In this document: piece by piece, positions 25,913 to 37,348 of the stretch | Position numbering within the stretch: the first letter of the stretch is position 1 | How the letters are laid out: each line of letters opens with the position of its first letter | NCBI GenBank assembly: GCA_002749535.1 | Contig: MZZL01000393.1 | Location: 259,103 to 323,102, forward strand | DNA: 64,000 nucleotides | Source of the DNA: Apophysomyces variabilis | Taxonomy: Eukaryota; Mucoromycota; Mucoromycetes; Mucorales; Mucoraceae | Direction of reading: 5' to 3' | Program-made: the position numbers and the translations under genes | Notes under the pieces: generated by a model | Seen by the model: the letters and a program-made list of their open reading frames with translations, nothing else | Databases searched by the model: none | Told to the model about the DNA's origin: nothing

Positions 25913-27431
25913 CAAAAAAGAAGAAAGGGGAAAAGAGCCCAGAGAAATGCGAACTTTTGGTAGTTCTTGATTTAACCTTAAACAGATGTACAAGGTATTG
26001 TTTCACGGAACCTAGATGGCATGTAATCCTCATATCTACAAGTGTAAAGGCTTCATCTTCACAGACTGCTAGCTCTGATTAGACTAGATTTCGTCTTTGA
26101 TATACTCGGTAGCCTGGATTCCGTTACCAAGTTTATTGTTTTGAGCAAGGGTGTTTTAGCCTCTCAGAAAATTGTGTTACACGAGCGACTGATTTGTTAT
26201 GGTGATATGATTTCACTACAGTATACTGCTATTTTATAAATACGTTCCGAATATGAGGCGTCACGACAATAAAAAGACACTTCTTTCTTCTTGTGTGCTA
26301 TGATGATATACGGTGATATAATAATCCGTCGGCAAGGTAGCCCATAAGAAGGATAACAACTAATCGACATGAGGACCAACGAAGACGTAGATATGCAGCA
26401 TTACGTTTCATTGCCTGCACTCTTGTTCGTTTTCGTAAAGCATTTGCTTATAAATTTTGTCATTTATTCATTCAATATTGTAGCAACAAAAGATAAAAAT
26501 ATCGTCTTCTAAATGCATTTAGATTGATAGTATATGCTTCGAAAGAATATGGCATGGAAACAACAAGAAGATCATGTAATTGTTGTTTATCAGGAATACA
26601 AAACCGGTTGGATGGAAAGGTGGATAGCGATGGTACATTAGACTAGATGAAAAAGGTTATAGATAAAAGGTGACGTTTCTGGTAACGCTAAATACGCAAT
26701 CACCCCTTAGTTTGAATGATCGGGATGATGACAGAAATGGTGTTAAATAGAAGGGGCTTGGATAACTGAGGTTGCGTTGTTCGCATGCGGACGGCATCGC
26801 GCATATGCTGGAAACGAGTTGTAGCGAGATAGTTAAGGTGGAGAGGGGCTGTAGGCGGCAATAACTGGCTGAGGACTTTTTTTTGCGGCCAACATCCGTG
26901 GCTAGCCCCAGAGTTGCAAATGGAACGGCTTCAATATTCGATGCCAGGCCTTTCACAAGAGACTAGCGAAAATAGCGATCAAACTCGAATATTATCACCA
27001 GCAATCGGAAACATCACTTCAACGTCAACTTGCAAGCGACATACTCGTAATAGTACCAAACTTTTCACTCCCGGGACTTGGTAAAACATTTCTCTAAAAA
27101 AGCAGGAAGTCCGGAGGGAAAACGCAGGCAATAAAAATGAATAGCTGTTCAAGCAATAGGTCTTTGTAGAGCTACGTTATCTATACCTAACGATGTCGAC
27201 CGTGTGAGTATGGAGCTATGAGAGCAGGCGGGGACACACGTATTATCTTCAAGTACACCAATTACTGTTTCAGCGCATGTCGCACTGGGCTTCGTAATGC
27301 TCATGATGCCGGATTATGCAAGTATGTTACAAAGTGCTATTACTATTAGCTACTTTCCTGGGGGGGAGTTGTTGACGAGCTTTAGTTATGCATTATAAAG
27401 AAAGACATTGCAAAAGTAGGTATAAAAGTGG
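25913..27431. other. intergenic region between the two kelch paralogues
   Basis: The left part is the former promoter of the pseudogene. It shares segments with the region upstream of the intact paralogue (compare 26100-26180 with 29670-29760, both containing CAGAAAATTGTGTTACACGAG), so the duplication includes upstream DNA. One plus-strand open stretch near 26833-27093 and one on the minus strand at 26657-26956 have no recognisable product. Confidence 0.5.
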
Positions 27432-29493
27432 CTAGCTGGACTGTTTTGCTGCTTCAAGACTTTCAGGTTTAACTGCCTGTAGCCGCTCATATGGAACCCT
27501 TTCCCCCAAGTCGGGTTTGTCAAAGAGAGGTGATCGCTGTTCACCAAATCTTGCACCTCCATCCGGCTTATCATACATAGCCGACAGAGCATGTGTAACT
27601 TCTGCAGTGGAACCCTCTAACTGCTCTACTGGTATCAGTATCTTCCTTGCGGGCTCAATAAGGTAATTCTTTTCTTTCTCGGGTCTGGAAGTATCAATAG
27701 TAGCTGGAGTTGACGCTGACCAAGATTCTTTAGCCTCGGTGATGGCTTGGTCAGGCTCGTGATTTGTGCGCAGTATTTGATCATCATGGCGAACTCGCCT
27801 TCTCCGAAGCAAGATAAACACAGTAATTGCAAACGCAATCAAAACCTAGATAAGGCTTGATTATCGCATCAGATGCAATCTAACATGGCACTTACAGCCA
27901 CTACAGGGCCTATTACGGCACCAATAATAACAGGCGTGTTGCTGGATGAGGTACTGGGGGTTGGAGAGGCCGATGAGGTACTGGGTGCTGGAGGGGTCGA
28001 TGAATTGTTGAAATTAGCGTCGCCATTAAGAAGGACACTTGAGTTGTAATATTCCGTCCAGCTCAAATTGAGCGACGAATCTATGTTCAATATGAAAAAT
28101 TCTGCTCCGGCCGTCCAGTTGACATTTGGTGGGGCGCCAAACACAATGAACAGATTATTGCCAACCAAGACCGCTAGAGTTTTAATCACAGCAAATGGTT
28201 AGAACGGTAAAGCCATGGGTGCACAACGTGAGTAAAATCATAACAACAACCTGAGTGCCCGCATCGTGGTCCAGCACTTGTTCCGCCCTGGATCGTTGGC
28301 TTCTTCCATGTATTTTGTACCATATCATATGTGAAAATGTAGTCGTCTACTGGAGATATTTTGCTAGTCTGGACTTTTTCTTCGTTAAGCCAACAGTCAA
28401 ATGCCTCACCAATCTCAGACTTACCTAAACCGTAGGTAACGCATCCTCCATACATCAGCAAAATATTTGTGCCAGGGACTATAAGCAGCCTCAGCATTGT
28501 ACGTTGCGGGCAGTCTCTTCATGATGGACTTACTCCACGTCGTCGTATGTAGAGACCGAGGGGTTGGCGTAATCTCTCCCGACACCTTTACTGTGTCCCA
28601 TAAAACAGCCTGTGTATCAAATACAAGCAACGTGTCCAACGGAACGGTAGTGTTAAAGTTGTTTGTTACTCCTCCAATCATGTAGATCTTATCTCCAACT
28701 AGAGTTGCCGTATGTAAATATGAGGTCTGGTGACCATTAGGCAAGGGCTTGTCAATGCTGCTCCATTGTAGCCCGGGGTAGCTAAGGGTATAGATAGTTG
28801 CAGGAGCCATTTGTTTTGTCAAATATCTAAGAGAAGCATAAATCATTGAGACGAAAAGAGTACAGCTTACTCGTAGCCGCCCCAGAAATAGATTGTGCCT
28901 TTTTGAGGAACGTAGACTCCAGCTTGACCGTAACTTAGACACATCAAGTCATAAGTCTTTAACGAAATTTCCGCAAGGAAATTATAAGATTTACCTTACA
29001 TGATCCCAATTTTGGGTAGGTACAAAGGACCATCTTTGACCATCAAACTTAACGCATGGAGAAGTAGAGTTTGAGGGAGACAGGAAGCCGCCAGCGATGC
29101 CAAATCCAACACCATTGTTAGTGATGAAAGCTTGATCACTAATAGTGACGAATGCAAAATCCATATTTGGCTGTCGGAGGAAATCTGGATTGATCGGTAT
29201 ATCTTGCCAACCCAGCAATGTCTGATAACGAAGAAAGTCTTGCGATACATCAAGACTATAGAGGTCATCATATGGATGTGGATAGTTGTAATCGTAAAAC
29301 TGCTGGGACATCCCGCCGCCATAACAATATATGGATCTTCCAATAAGCCCACATCCTTTAGAAAGCGTTCAGTTTGCTTTAATGCCAATAATAGACGATC
29401 ACCTGCGCATATTCGTAGCACTGGTTGAATGGTGGCATATGCGCACGTCAAGATATTGGAGCCAAAGAGAATTAAATAAGGAGAAAACCGCAT
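27432..29493 (-). CDS. kelch-repeat, single-pass membrane protein
   Basis: Seven exons, complement(join(27432..27845,27896..28173,28251..28478,28534..28826,28871..28956,29000..29355,29403..29493)), give 581 residues. The N-terminus looks like a signal peptide (MRFSPYLILFGSNILTCAYA). Kelch-type blades follow (SIYCYGGG, IYFWGGY, KIYMIGGV, NILLMYGGC, NNLFIVFGAP), about residues 30-400. Next are a Ser/Thr/Pro stalk, one membrane helix at about 431-453 (VIIGAVIGPVVAVLIAFAIT), an RRRR stop-transfer, and a cytosolic tail of about 125 residues containing DKPDGGAR and DKPDLGER. The topology suggests a cell-surface receptor or adhesion-like protein with an external propeller. The ligand is unknown. It is the intact member of a tandem pair. 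Confidence 0.85.
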
Positions 29494-30204
29494 CAGAAAA
29501 GAAGTGGAAGAAAAGGAACAGGAAACTGAGAAGTTTTGGTAGTTCTTGATACAACCTTAAACAGATGTATCGTTCCACCAAACCTAAATGGCATGTGATC
29601 CACAGTTACTAAGGTGTAAGGCCGTCATCTTGGCACATTGAAAAATGTCATTAGTCTATATTTATGTTAGTAACATTTGCTAGGCCGGATTCCTTTGCCA
29701 TGTCTATTAGGCTGAGGAAGGACGTCTTTAGCCTCACAGAAAATTGTGTTACACGAGTGACAGTTATTATGGTAAGATAAAATTCAATGTAGTATAGTGT
29801 TAGCTAACATGGTATTTTTCAAGCGGGAAATATCACAATGAAAAAGAAGGGGAAGATGTCGTCTTTCTTTTCTTATCTTCCTGGTATAATGTGAAAAGAT
29901 ACTTTTTTATCCGTAGGCAAATCCAGAAAAAGGATAAACATGCAAGCAATATGACGATCAATTAGAATAAAGATGTGATTTGTGATTTGCCTTTGGCTAC
30001 ACTGTTATTGCTTAGAAAGGGTAGATGTGGACGGAGTGATAGTTGCTCTTCAACCTAAGTGCGCTTGTCTCTCAGTTTCCATCACTTGCCTTGATAAGAC
30101 AACTGAGGTTGAAAATGCCGTAAGCAGTTCAGTGGCTTATGCTCCAAAATGGGGTCGTTCAACCAATTGTAGGTGCCCTTGTTCCATTGAAAACATTGAG
30201 CACC
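29494..30204. other. promoter region between the kelch gene and bL9m
   Basis: Divergent upstream regions of the kelch gene (-) and the bL9m gene (+). The left portion is duplicated upstream of the kelch pseudogene. No further gene is seen. Confidence 0.5.
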
Positions 30205-31015
30205 ATGTCATTGTTGGTCCGGTCTTGCAGACGTGCTATTACCCATACCCCTCGGATCGTGGTTAATGCGGTACTATATATGCATATTTCAGTTTTGTCC
30301 CTTTTTAATGTAGCCTAGTAGAGATGTGCCCATAAAAAGGCAGCCATTCAGGTAAAACTCCATGAATATGTCGAAGGTGTTGGCATTAAAGGTTGGCGGT
30401 ATAAGAACAAGTTTTTGTTTTGTTTTGTTGACAAATAACTAATACATGGAATTAGATGAAGTGGTGACTGTTCGACGTAGGAAAATAATAAATAAAGGGG
30501 TCCAAGAGCAGTTTGTTTAACACCATTTATACTTTTTTAGCGGGATTGATGCGTAATGTTTTGTATCCGGCGGGCCAGGCAAGTTATATTGAGTCATATC
30601 AAGGAGCACGCGACCGTGTCAGGGAGGAAGCTGGAGCAACACCAGAAGACGTAAATGAACCGAATATGGGATTTCTTTTGCTATGCTTACATTTTGATTT
30701 GATTAGACATCGGCTGCTGCGGCTCATGCGGAAAAGCGCCGAGTAATGGCGAACCAATTGCTCGGTGGATTGGAAGGCGTTGGTGACCTCGTGTTTAAAC
30801 GGGCCGTTGTACCAGAAAGTACCAACACTTTTGGATCTGTCACAGCTGATGATCTGGCAAACCAGTTAAACGAAGAATATGGGTTGGTTGTAGATAAGAC
30901 AATGATTGAATTTAAATCTGAGGGTGGTCGCATCAAGTCTCTTGGCGATCATATGGTGAAGATCCAGATAGGACAGCAATCGGCACTTATCAAGGTCGTT
31001 GTGAAAGCAGCGTAA
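30205..31015 (+). CDS. mitochondrial ribosomal protein bL9m
   Basis: Five exons, join(30205..30270,30322..30391,30456..30476,30541..30650,30707..31015), give 191 residues; exon 3 has only 21 nt. The N-terminus is Arg-rich (MSLLVRSCRRAITHTPR), a mitochondrial targeting sequence. The N-terminal L9 fold is IQVKLHEYVEGVGIKDEV followed by VTVRPGLMRNVLYPAG. A charged alpha-helical linker joins it to the C-terminal L9 domain (FGSVTADDLANQL, IKSLGDHMVKIQI, ALIKVVVKA). bL9 is a large-subunit protein. The GT..AG junctions reconstruct exactly the conserved VRPGxMRN motif, which supports the model. The first exon is the least certain part (donor GCG|GTACTA). Confidence 0.88.
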
Positions 31016-31164
31016 ATAAAGATGTTGTGTGGTAGTCCAAAAATAGACATGGAAAGATTGTCTTATGGTTGGTAAAACTTTCATTTGGCACTTCCTTTCT
31101 TTCTTTCTCTCGCTTTCCCTTTTTCATTCTCTTTCCTTTTCTTCCCATATATCCTTCACCCGAC

Positions 31165-32734
31165 ATGGGTCAAGGTACAAGTAACTTGCATCAAAACCTT
31201 ACCTTCGGATATCTCACAGGTCCATCCACTATTCTCCCTGACGAAGAAAATAACCATTTAATCCTGACAAATCCACATCTATATGGATTAATGGACAAGT
31301 CAACATCGCATGCTTCATCCAAGTTCTCTACATCTGTCAATCGACTGGCACGGATCGACTCGGGTTATTGCAACGACGAGAAGGAAAGACTAGTGAAAGA
31401 TCTCGTTTACGTGGATAAGACATATTATGAGAACATCAAACCTAAACGTCCGCGCAGTGAAACCATCGCTTCTCATAATGGTGCATTTCGATTAACATTT
31501 GCAAACGTCGTCTTTGATACAATGGATAAACCGATACAAGATATCAATCTCTCCTTTTATGGCCTGAGGATTCTGAGCCCAAATGTTGGTCTATTGACCA
31601 TGATTCGCAAACTAGATTTGTAAGTGTTCGGAATGTGCTAAAGGAAGTCAAGGGCGGTTTCCATTCTATTTCCTCTTTATACTCTGTTTATATCTGTTGA
31701 CACTTACGATTGGAGAAACGGGTTTGGGTGGCGAAAAAGAATAAAAAAGAGAGAAGGATACAGTACACAACAAAGGAAGAAGAGGAGATGCACCCAGGAA
31801 AAATGAACTGACGTGGATTATTTTACGTTTTCATAGATCTCATAACTGTTTAAGTCGATTACCGAATGCTGTTGGGCATCTTTATCATCTTGAGATCCTT
31901 TCTCTATCTCATAATGCCTTAACGGAGATTCCGGACACGCTGAGTTACCTTCCTCATTTATTAGAACTAGATCTATCGTTTAACCGAATTGGTTGTATTT
32001 GCCCATGCATCGGATACCTTAAGAAATTGCACAAGCTGCAATTATGCAACAATCAGATTTTTCAACTACCTGTCGAATTGGTCGGCATGACAAATATCAC
32101 AACGCTCGACGTTTCTCAGAATCCACTGCAGACACTGCCAGCCGAAATTCTTCAACTACCTTATTTGCGCCGACTGCGAATGGACTCGATGGATGTCTCG
32201 GAGTCCGCGCAGTCGCTGATTCACGACCCACCCAGTTTGGTTGAATCATGCTGTCGTGCGGTTATCAGGTGTAAGATATCGACGAAAGGTCTCCCACAAC
32301 ATTTAATTGATTACCTCGCTATGGCTAAATCTTGCTCATTCTGTTACCGTCCTTATTTCGATACTTATGTGACAAGGCAACGACTGGTAGAGAAGTGTGA
32401 TTTGTTACTGCGGTTGGAATACCGGCTTTGTTCGGCTCACTGGACAGATGATCATGATCGAATGCTCAGTCTTTTCTGTGAACAACCCCTCGGTGAACGA
32501 GTACCTATACCCCGTCCCAATCTTTTACCGCTTTTACCGAGACGAGAATGGAGAGCAACAGCCGTGTTTAAGTGTCACCCGCGTCAATCGATGTCATCCA
32601 CTGTAAATGATCATCTCTCCTCTTCGGAAGAGGAGGATGGCTCGTCACGGTTAGTCTCAAGCTGGCGATTGCAATCGAAGAAAGTGATGAGCAAGAATCA
32701 TACGGGATTTTTGAACTTGAAACGAGCGATCTGA
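31165..32734 (+). CDS. leucine-rich-repeat protein with N-myristoylation-like start
   Basis: Two exons, join(31165..31619,31837..32734), give 450 residues. The intron at 31620-31836 is long for this window (217 bp). An upstream in-frame Met at 31069 exists, but the sequence between is pyrimidine-rich leader. The chosen start, MGQGTSN, has Gly2 and Ser6, which fits the N-myristoylation consensus. Residues about 135-260 form five or six LRRs (RKLDLSHNCLSRLP, EILSLSHNALTEIP, ELDLSFNRI, TLDVSQNPLQTLP). A Cys-rich section follows (SCSFCYRPYF, and further Cys), then a Ser/Glu-rich tail. Such LRR proteins are scaffolds; I do not recognise a specific orthologue. Confidence 0.8.
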
Positions 32735-33028
32735 CGATATACCTTAAAAATTGTTGCTCTGGTACCGCGTCTTTCTGTATATGTATCACCCGGTTTTCCC
32801 TTTTTAACCATTTTTGTATCATTTCCTTTTAATTGCAAACAAACGCGCTTAAATTCTTCGTTATTCCCGTTTTCGTAGTACCGTCTGAGTTACTCGTTCT
32901 TTTTTATTCCCTTGCAGGACACACGAACCCAAGTCACAGAGCGAATTTTTGTTTTAAAGCAGCTCCCGTGGGGGTCGTTTTTCTTATTGTTCACATCCTT
33001 TCTTCCTTTCTTGCTTTCTTCACATCCA

Positions 33029-34030
33029 ATGACAACTATCTTGAACCGCCTTCGACGCCGTCCTTCTCATGAATATGCTCCTTATCAACACTTGGAACAA
33101 CATTTTGAATCAGCAGAGATCGTACGTGATACAATCATTGGGTTGTCAGGTAACATCTTGGATTACTTCCGAAGTACACTTGAGCATGCTTAACAAAAAA
33201 AAATTCATCATAGATGGTTTAACTGTGCCTTTTGCTTTGGCTGCCGGTCTTTCATCGTTGGGTAACTCCAAATTGGTCATCTATGGTGGCGCCGCAGGTA
33301 AATCGGGGGAAAGAGGGTATGTCGGTCAGTAATTGAACAGGATATTTTTTGTAGAATTGGTCAGGTAAAAAGACAAGTGAAGTCGAGTATATGCTTATTA
33401 CTCACACTGCAAATGAAAAGTGGTGCCATTTCGATGGGATTGGGAGGTTATATGGCTGCGTTATCCGAGATGGAACATTACAAGACAGAGCGCAAGCGTG
33501 AGGAAAGAGAAGTGGAGGAGTGCCCACAGGACGAAGAAGATGAGATTGTGGATATCTTGGAACCTTATGGACTGGATCGTAACACTATTCAACCTGTTAT
33601 CGATAAGTTGAAAAGCGATCCTGTGAAGTTTGTTGACTTTATGATGAAATTTGAACTGAATCTGGAGATGCCTGATCCACATAGAAGTTGGGTGAGTGGC
33701 GCGGCATTTCGGGCAGATTCATCATCATGCAAATTTTTTTACTCAATGGCGATATATTAGATCTCCGCTCTGACGATTGGTTTATCTTATTTCTTTGGTG
33801 GTCTGATCCCTCTGATTCCCTATTTCTTCATTGATGATGCTACTCTGGCCTTGTATGTGTCCATTGGTGTTACTTCCTTTACTTTGTTAGTCTTTGGTTA
33901 TATCAAGAGCAAGCTGGTCAATCCAAACGGAGCTTTCCTGGGAGCACTACAGACGTTGTTGATTGGTATTGTGGCAGGAGGAGCAAGTTATGGCATGGTG
34001 TATCTGCTCCCCCAGGACTCGAGGATCTAA
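33029..34030 (+). CDS. CCC1: Ccc1/VIT1 family vacuolar iron/manganese transporter
   Basis: Five exons, join(33029..33149,33214..33297,33355..33364,33421..33691,33761..34030), give 251 residues. Exon 3 is a 10-nt microexon that supplies part of the conserved AELVSGAISMGLGGYMA motif; without it the frame breaks. Family signatures are IIGLSDGLTVPFALAAGLSS in the first membrane helix, the metal-binding cytosolic helix region with many Glu (YKTERKREEREVEEC), FELNLEMPDP, and the C-terminal helices ISALTIGLSYFFGGLIPLIPY and FLGALQTLLIGIVAGGASYG. The protein moves Fe2+/Mn2+ from cytosol into the vacuole in exchange for protons. It lies 359 bp upstream of the PL8 gene. Confidence 0.93.
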
Positions 34031-34391
34031 AAGGAAATTGCATATATAATGCTGCTATCTTCAAACCTTACACTGCATGTAGTATATAAATAGAGTATAT
34101 ATATAAACTGAGTCATATGAACCCAGGAAAAAAACAAGCAAGGGTGAATGCAGCCAGCCTATGGTGCACGAATAAGGTTTAGTATCCGTCTTTCACATTT
34201 ATAAACAAGGCCTCAGCCTGGCATTCATCCACCCACATTGTGACGCCTTATGATTGATAAAGTTAACTTGTAATGTCTCGAATATTTCAACATAAAAAAT
34301 GGATACTCCTGCTTCTCTGTTCCTTCTCCCCTTCCCTTTCCCTCTCTTTTTTTTCCTTTTTAATCTTCCTCTGCCGTCTTGATTTCTGACT

Positions 34392-36920
34392 ATGCGAATA
34401 TTACTATTGCTTCTAATCCTTTTTGTTTGCAAATCCTTCGCCGAAGCCAACAAAGACTTGCAGATCATTCTGGAACGAAAAAATCAAGATACTATCCAAA
34501 CAGCTCAGCCATTGATTAAGTCGATTCCTTATTGGTTAGTCTAATCAGTACAGTCGATATCTTTGTACTTATAGATTATCAGGAACGTAAACTTTACAAG
34601 TGGCGGGTACTGGAAGGATGTAAATTACACATCTGGAAGTGATGCAAGGTAAAACACGTTAGTACCCATATGTATTTCATTTTCTAAATCGGTCATGATC
34701 AGACGTGCGAACTGGCCGGCCCAAGATCATTTCCAGAGAATCGGTAAACCTTACATTTTTTGAACAATATCCGGCTCACTCTTTGTAAAATAGTTGTCAT
34801 GGCAAGCTCATGGTCTCTAAACAAAACGAACACGAATCTTTTACACAACATCTCCTTGGCCATGGACTATTGGTTCGATCATGACTACAACTCGACAGAT
34901 TGTGTAGATAAAGGTGGATTAACGGATGGCAATACTAACTGCCCGCCTGGTACGCCGGGTTTTTGGAATAGCAACTGGTTTGATCAGGCAAGTGAAAAAT
35001 ATTGCTGGCAAAGACTGAACACATATTATTTGAATAGATGATACTGATGCCAAGATTAATCGGGAATGCATGCTTGTTACTCAAATCAAAGCTCACAGCC
35101 ACACAGGCTAGTAATTGTACCACCGTATTAAAAAGATCCTTTGACAGGATTGATACTAGTATATACTCAATCGGATATATGACTGGATCCAACATGCTCG
35201 ATGTCGCCTCCGTTGGGATGTCATTGGCGTTGCTTACGGACAACGCTACGATAATGGCCAGTGCTTCAGAACATTTTTACAGAGAGGTCAAAGTGACCAG
35301 AAACATCACAGCGGATGGCATCAAAGTTGACGGATCGTTTCTACAACATAACGCCCAACTATACACAGGAAATTATGGCAAAGACTTCATCAACAGCGTT
35401 GCAAAAATGCTTGTCCTGACAATCGATACCCCTTACGTTCCTTGCGCTTATTCACGCAGCGCCTTTAAAAATTTATTAGAAGGCACAGAATGGATGATCA
35501 TATCAAACTCTTCACACAATTTGTTATGGGAATATAGCACTATTGGACGTATGATCTCTTTCCCAACGAGCGAACATCAGGCTAGTGGAGGGGTGGCTAT
35601 CAACTTGACACAAATCACGGCTGGCACATCTAGCTGGAAAGAAAAGGACGCCATACAGCAAGTCGTTCATCGACTTCAAACAAAATCCACCAATGCCAAC
35701 CAAGGGCAATTGGTAGGCACACGCCATTTCTATCGCTCAGATTATATGGTATGTGTTCCCCGAAGCTTTATGGTCATAGAAAGTCTAATACGGGAACCAA
35801 TATTGCAACACAGGTACATCGTGGGACAGATTACGTCGTTACGCTCAAGATGTTTTCAACACGAACCAACAATTCGGAATGTAACAATAATCAGAATCCA
35901 TTTGGCTTCCACCTCAGTGATGGCGCCATTTTCAACTACGTTTCCGGAGACGAATATGTCGATGTATTTGGCGCCTGGGACTGGAACTTAGTGCCTGGAA
36001 CCACTGTGAAGTATAATACAACCGCATTGAATTGCAACGAGACCCAGTGGACTGGCTTGGAACCTTTTGTTGGTGGAGTGACGCTCGATAACGTCGGTGT
36101 TGCGGTGATGAACTATACAAATCCTTATGTGAACGATGCGGATCCTGATTGCAGCTTTTTCCACTGGGAAAAATCATATTTCTTTTTCCCCAATGCATAC
36201 GCCGTTTTGCTCGGAAATCGTACCGCTGAAGATGAATGCGCTCAAATAATTACCACACTGGACCAACGGAATCTCAACGGTCCAGTTTACATTAACGGAA
36301 CCCTCATTGACAGAAACGAAACAATCAAAACAGTAGGTACCTTGGCACAAAATGGCACGGTATGGCATGACCGAGTGGGCTATACTATCGTTAAGCTAGG
36401 GGATGAGGATTCCGAACATCAGTTGTTAGTAAATACCGCAACCCATCAAAGCCATTGGGCCTCGATTGGGATCGCTAAAAATAATGAAACTGTGCCGATC
36501 TTCACTAGCACTATTGTACATGACGATAATTCGTTGAACTACATTGTGCAACCAGCTATCGATCAAGCTGCATTTCACGATACCAGCAAAGGTCTGCCGC
36601 TGAAACTGATAGCGAACAAGAACCACACGGTAATGGGTGCTTACAGCGCACAGGATCGCACACTAGGCTTAGCCTTCTGGACAAACGCCACATTCGAGGG
36701 TGAGGGTGTTAAGGTGACAAGTAATCATCCCATCATTCTGATACTCCAAGAGAAAATGAGTGGATGGCTTCTGGCCGTTGCTGATCCCTCGCAACTGCTT
36801 AAGCGTGTACGATTAGAACTCACTTTAAACAAAACAGAACCTGTGAAGTTGAAGATCGATTTGCCACAGGGACAGTTGGCAGGCAGCACCGTCATCCGCG
36901 AAATAAAACGATCGAAATAG
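34392..36920 (+). CDS. polysaccharide lyase family 8 (hyaluronate/chondroitin/xanthan-lyase-like)
   Basis: Six exons, join(34392..34534,34583..34648,34703..34743,34794..34987,35038..35748,35814..36920), give 753 residues, normal for PL8. The signal peptide is MRILLLLLILFVCKSFAEA. The N-terminal alpha/alpha-toroid contains NSNWFDQ|MILMPRLIG (usual NWxxxxIGIP site) and VDGSFLQHNAQLYTGNYG, where the His and Tyr match the PL8 catalytic pair. HRGTDYVVTLKM opens the beta-sandwich part. Many N-x-S/T sites indicate secretion. These enzymes cleave acidic polysaccharides by beta-elimination; the substrate cannot be told. Intron 4 (34988-35037) starts with GC (CAG|GCAAGTG). Presence of PL8 in this lineage makes transfer or patchy retention possible, but the gene is fully intronised. 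Confidence 0.9.
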
Positions 36921-37348
36921 ACACTGAGTCATGTATTAGAAAAATAAAACCAATGTGTATGTGTGTGTGTTTTTAGCATCTAGCCACGAAGAAACAAAGT
37001 ACTTGCACCAATGCATTGTGACAGCCATCTGCTCTAATGCTGTATCATCGCAAACGCGGAAAAGAATGAGCAGAGCAGAGATAGACATGGCCCAATACTG
37101 CCGTATCTATTTTGCTACATGCAAAGCATAGCAGCTTGCATGCATACATTCTTGCCTCGGGATGACAAGCCCTTTTGTTGTTGTTTCAAAACATTTATGG
37201 AGCCAGATTAGGTGCGATAACAGTATGTTCGTTGTGCATATAGTTGGTAAAAAGAAATCAATAGGGGATCCACTGTTGTTAGTCAGGCAACCAAACCTCC
37301 GGAAGCCAAAAGAGTAGACCAGGCGTAAACTACCAGGGTTATTTTATT
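36921..37348. other. convergent 3' intergenic region
   Basis: The 3' flanks of the PL8 gene (+) and the unknown gene at 37349-38291 (-) meet here. A short (GT)n stretch lies near 36957-36970. No gene is seen. Confidence 0.55.

Noticed and set aside
31069..31164. N-terminal extension of the LRR protein
   Set aside because: Pyrimidine-rich leader translating to Phe/Pro/Ser; looks like 5' UTR, and the second Met has a myristoylation context.
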